Source of the DNA: CBDCYS01 sp965226185
Lineage (GTDB): Bacteria > Acidobacteriota > Terriglobia > Bryobacterales > UBA6623
Assembly (NCBI GenBank): GCA_965226185.1
Contig: CBDDCT010000006.1
Location: 1-64,000 of the forward strand
DNA length: 64,000 bases
Direction of reading: 5' to 3'
A program made the position numbers and the translations under genes. Shown piece by piece: positions 63,873-64,000 of the stretch. The stretch's first letter is position 1; each line of letters begins with the position of its first letter. The notes beneath the pieces are model-generated. The model did no database searches. It was given only the letters and a program-made list of their open reading frames with translations, and was not told the DNA's origin.

Positions 63873-63884
63873 CCAGCTCAGCCG

Positions 63885-64000
63885 TCAGCGGCCTTGTCTC
63901 GCCGCCATTTCAGCCTCTTTCTCCAGGTTGCGAGCGCCCCCTAGGATCAGCTCCACGGCTTTGTTGCCCTCGTGGCAGGCATATTCATACATCTGATAGC
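63885..64000 (-). CDS. C-terminal part of a paralogue of the 270-1280 secreted protein (runs off the window)
   Basis: The frame entering from the right edge reads YQMYEYACHEGNKAVELILGG and then ARNLEKEAEMAARQGR before TGA (63887-63885). This matches the C-terminus of the protein encoded at 270-1280 (FEYACHEGNYGLYNILAGARAKEKEAAEAARKR), including the YACHEGN core. The 5' part lies outside the window. The function of the family is unknown. Confidence 0.85.
   Translation of the reverse strand, partial: YQMYEYACHEGNKAVELILGGARNLEKEAEMAARQGR

Overview
The window is GC-rich chromosomal DNA. It probably comes from an Acidobacteriota bacterium of the Solibacter/Bryobacterales type. That assignment is an inference from gene content: an Oar-like TonB receptor ending in a C-terminal Phe, several Gfo/Idh/MocA oxidoreductases with twin-arginine leaders, PQQ and haem-c oxidation enzymes, many secreted proteins of unknown function, and heavy IS load. 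No rRNA, tRNA or CRISPR array was recognised.

Region 1 (1-8150). A secreted protein of unknown function (270-1280) is followed by a three-gene NAD-linked formate dehydrogenase operon on the minus strand (6638 to 1532). Its catalytic subunit has an in-frame UGA at the selenocysteine position, followed by an fdhF-like SECIS hairpin. The N-terminal iron-sulfur part of the alpha chain is encoded separately, two genes downstream. A Tat-exported aldo/keto reductase and a HigA antitoxin with a truncated HigB follow on the plus strand.

Region 2 (8200-12490) is a mobile-element graveyard. It holds an ORF-less group II intron remnant, an IS256-family element, a gene fragment cut at both ends by IS elements, an IS4-family element, and a HicB antitoxin truncated by that element.

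Region 3 (12753-24464). A MoxR-type AAA+ ATPase overlaps a 637-residue partner with a TraB/DUF5682-like N-terminus. This is the best candidate for an undescribed system. Next come two coupled SAM methyltransferases that look like glycan-modifying enzymes. The second is interrupted by an 1801-bp IS1380-family element, and the original ORF appears to have continued in frame into a cupin domain. A Rieske/glutamate-synthase fusion is split by a 530-bp non-autonomous derivative of the same IS. A Tat sialidase lies divergent to the Oar-like receptor.

Region 4 (24656-42594). This holds the receptor, a HicB/HicA pair, an epoxide-hydrolase-like enzyme with a PNPOx-fold protein, a divergent sigma-54 activator pseudogene with two in-frame TAA codons, and a deaminase. 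It continues with a cytochrome c/PQQ dehydrogenase pair, a hairpin-rich intergenic region, an MFS transporter with a Gfo/Idh/MocA enzyme, a DsbA-like protein, a sterol-desaturase-fold hydroxylase, a second IS1380-type transposase and an HspQ/YccV protein.

Region 5 (42766-64000). This holds an RND pump with its adaptor, two secreted TPR proteins, RNase III, a decayed aminotransferase, and a 2-hydroxyacid dehydrogenase. The second identical IS1380 copy follows, then UbiA/MqnP, EF-P, secreted proteins, another Gfo/Idh/MocA enzyme and BipA/TypA. The last gene is the C-terminal end of a paralogue of the first gene in the window. A family of short inverted-repeat elements sits next to genes at four places.
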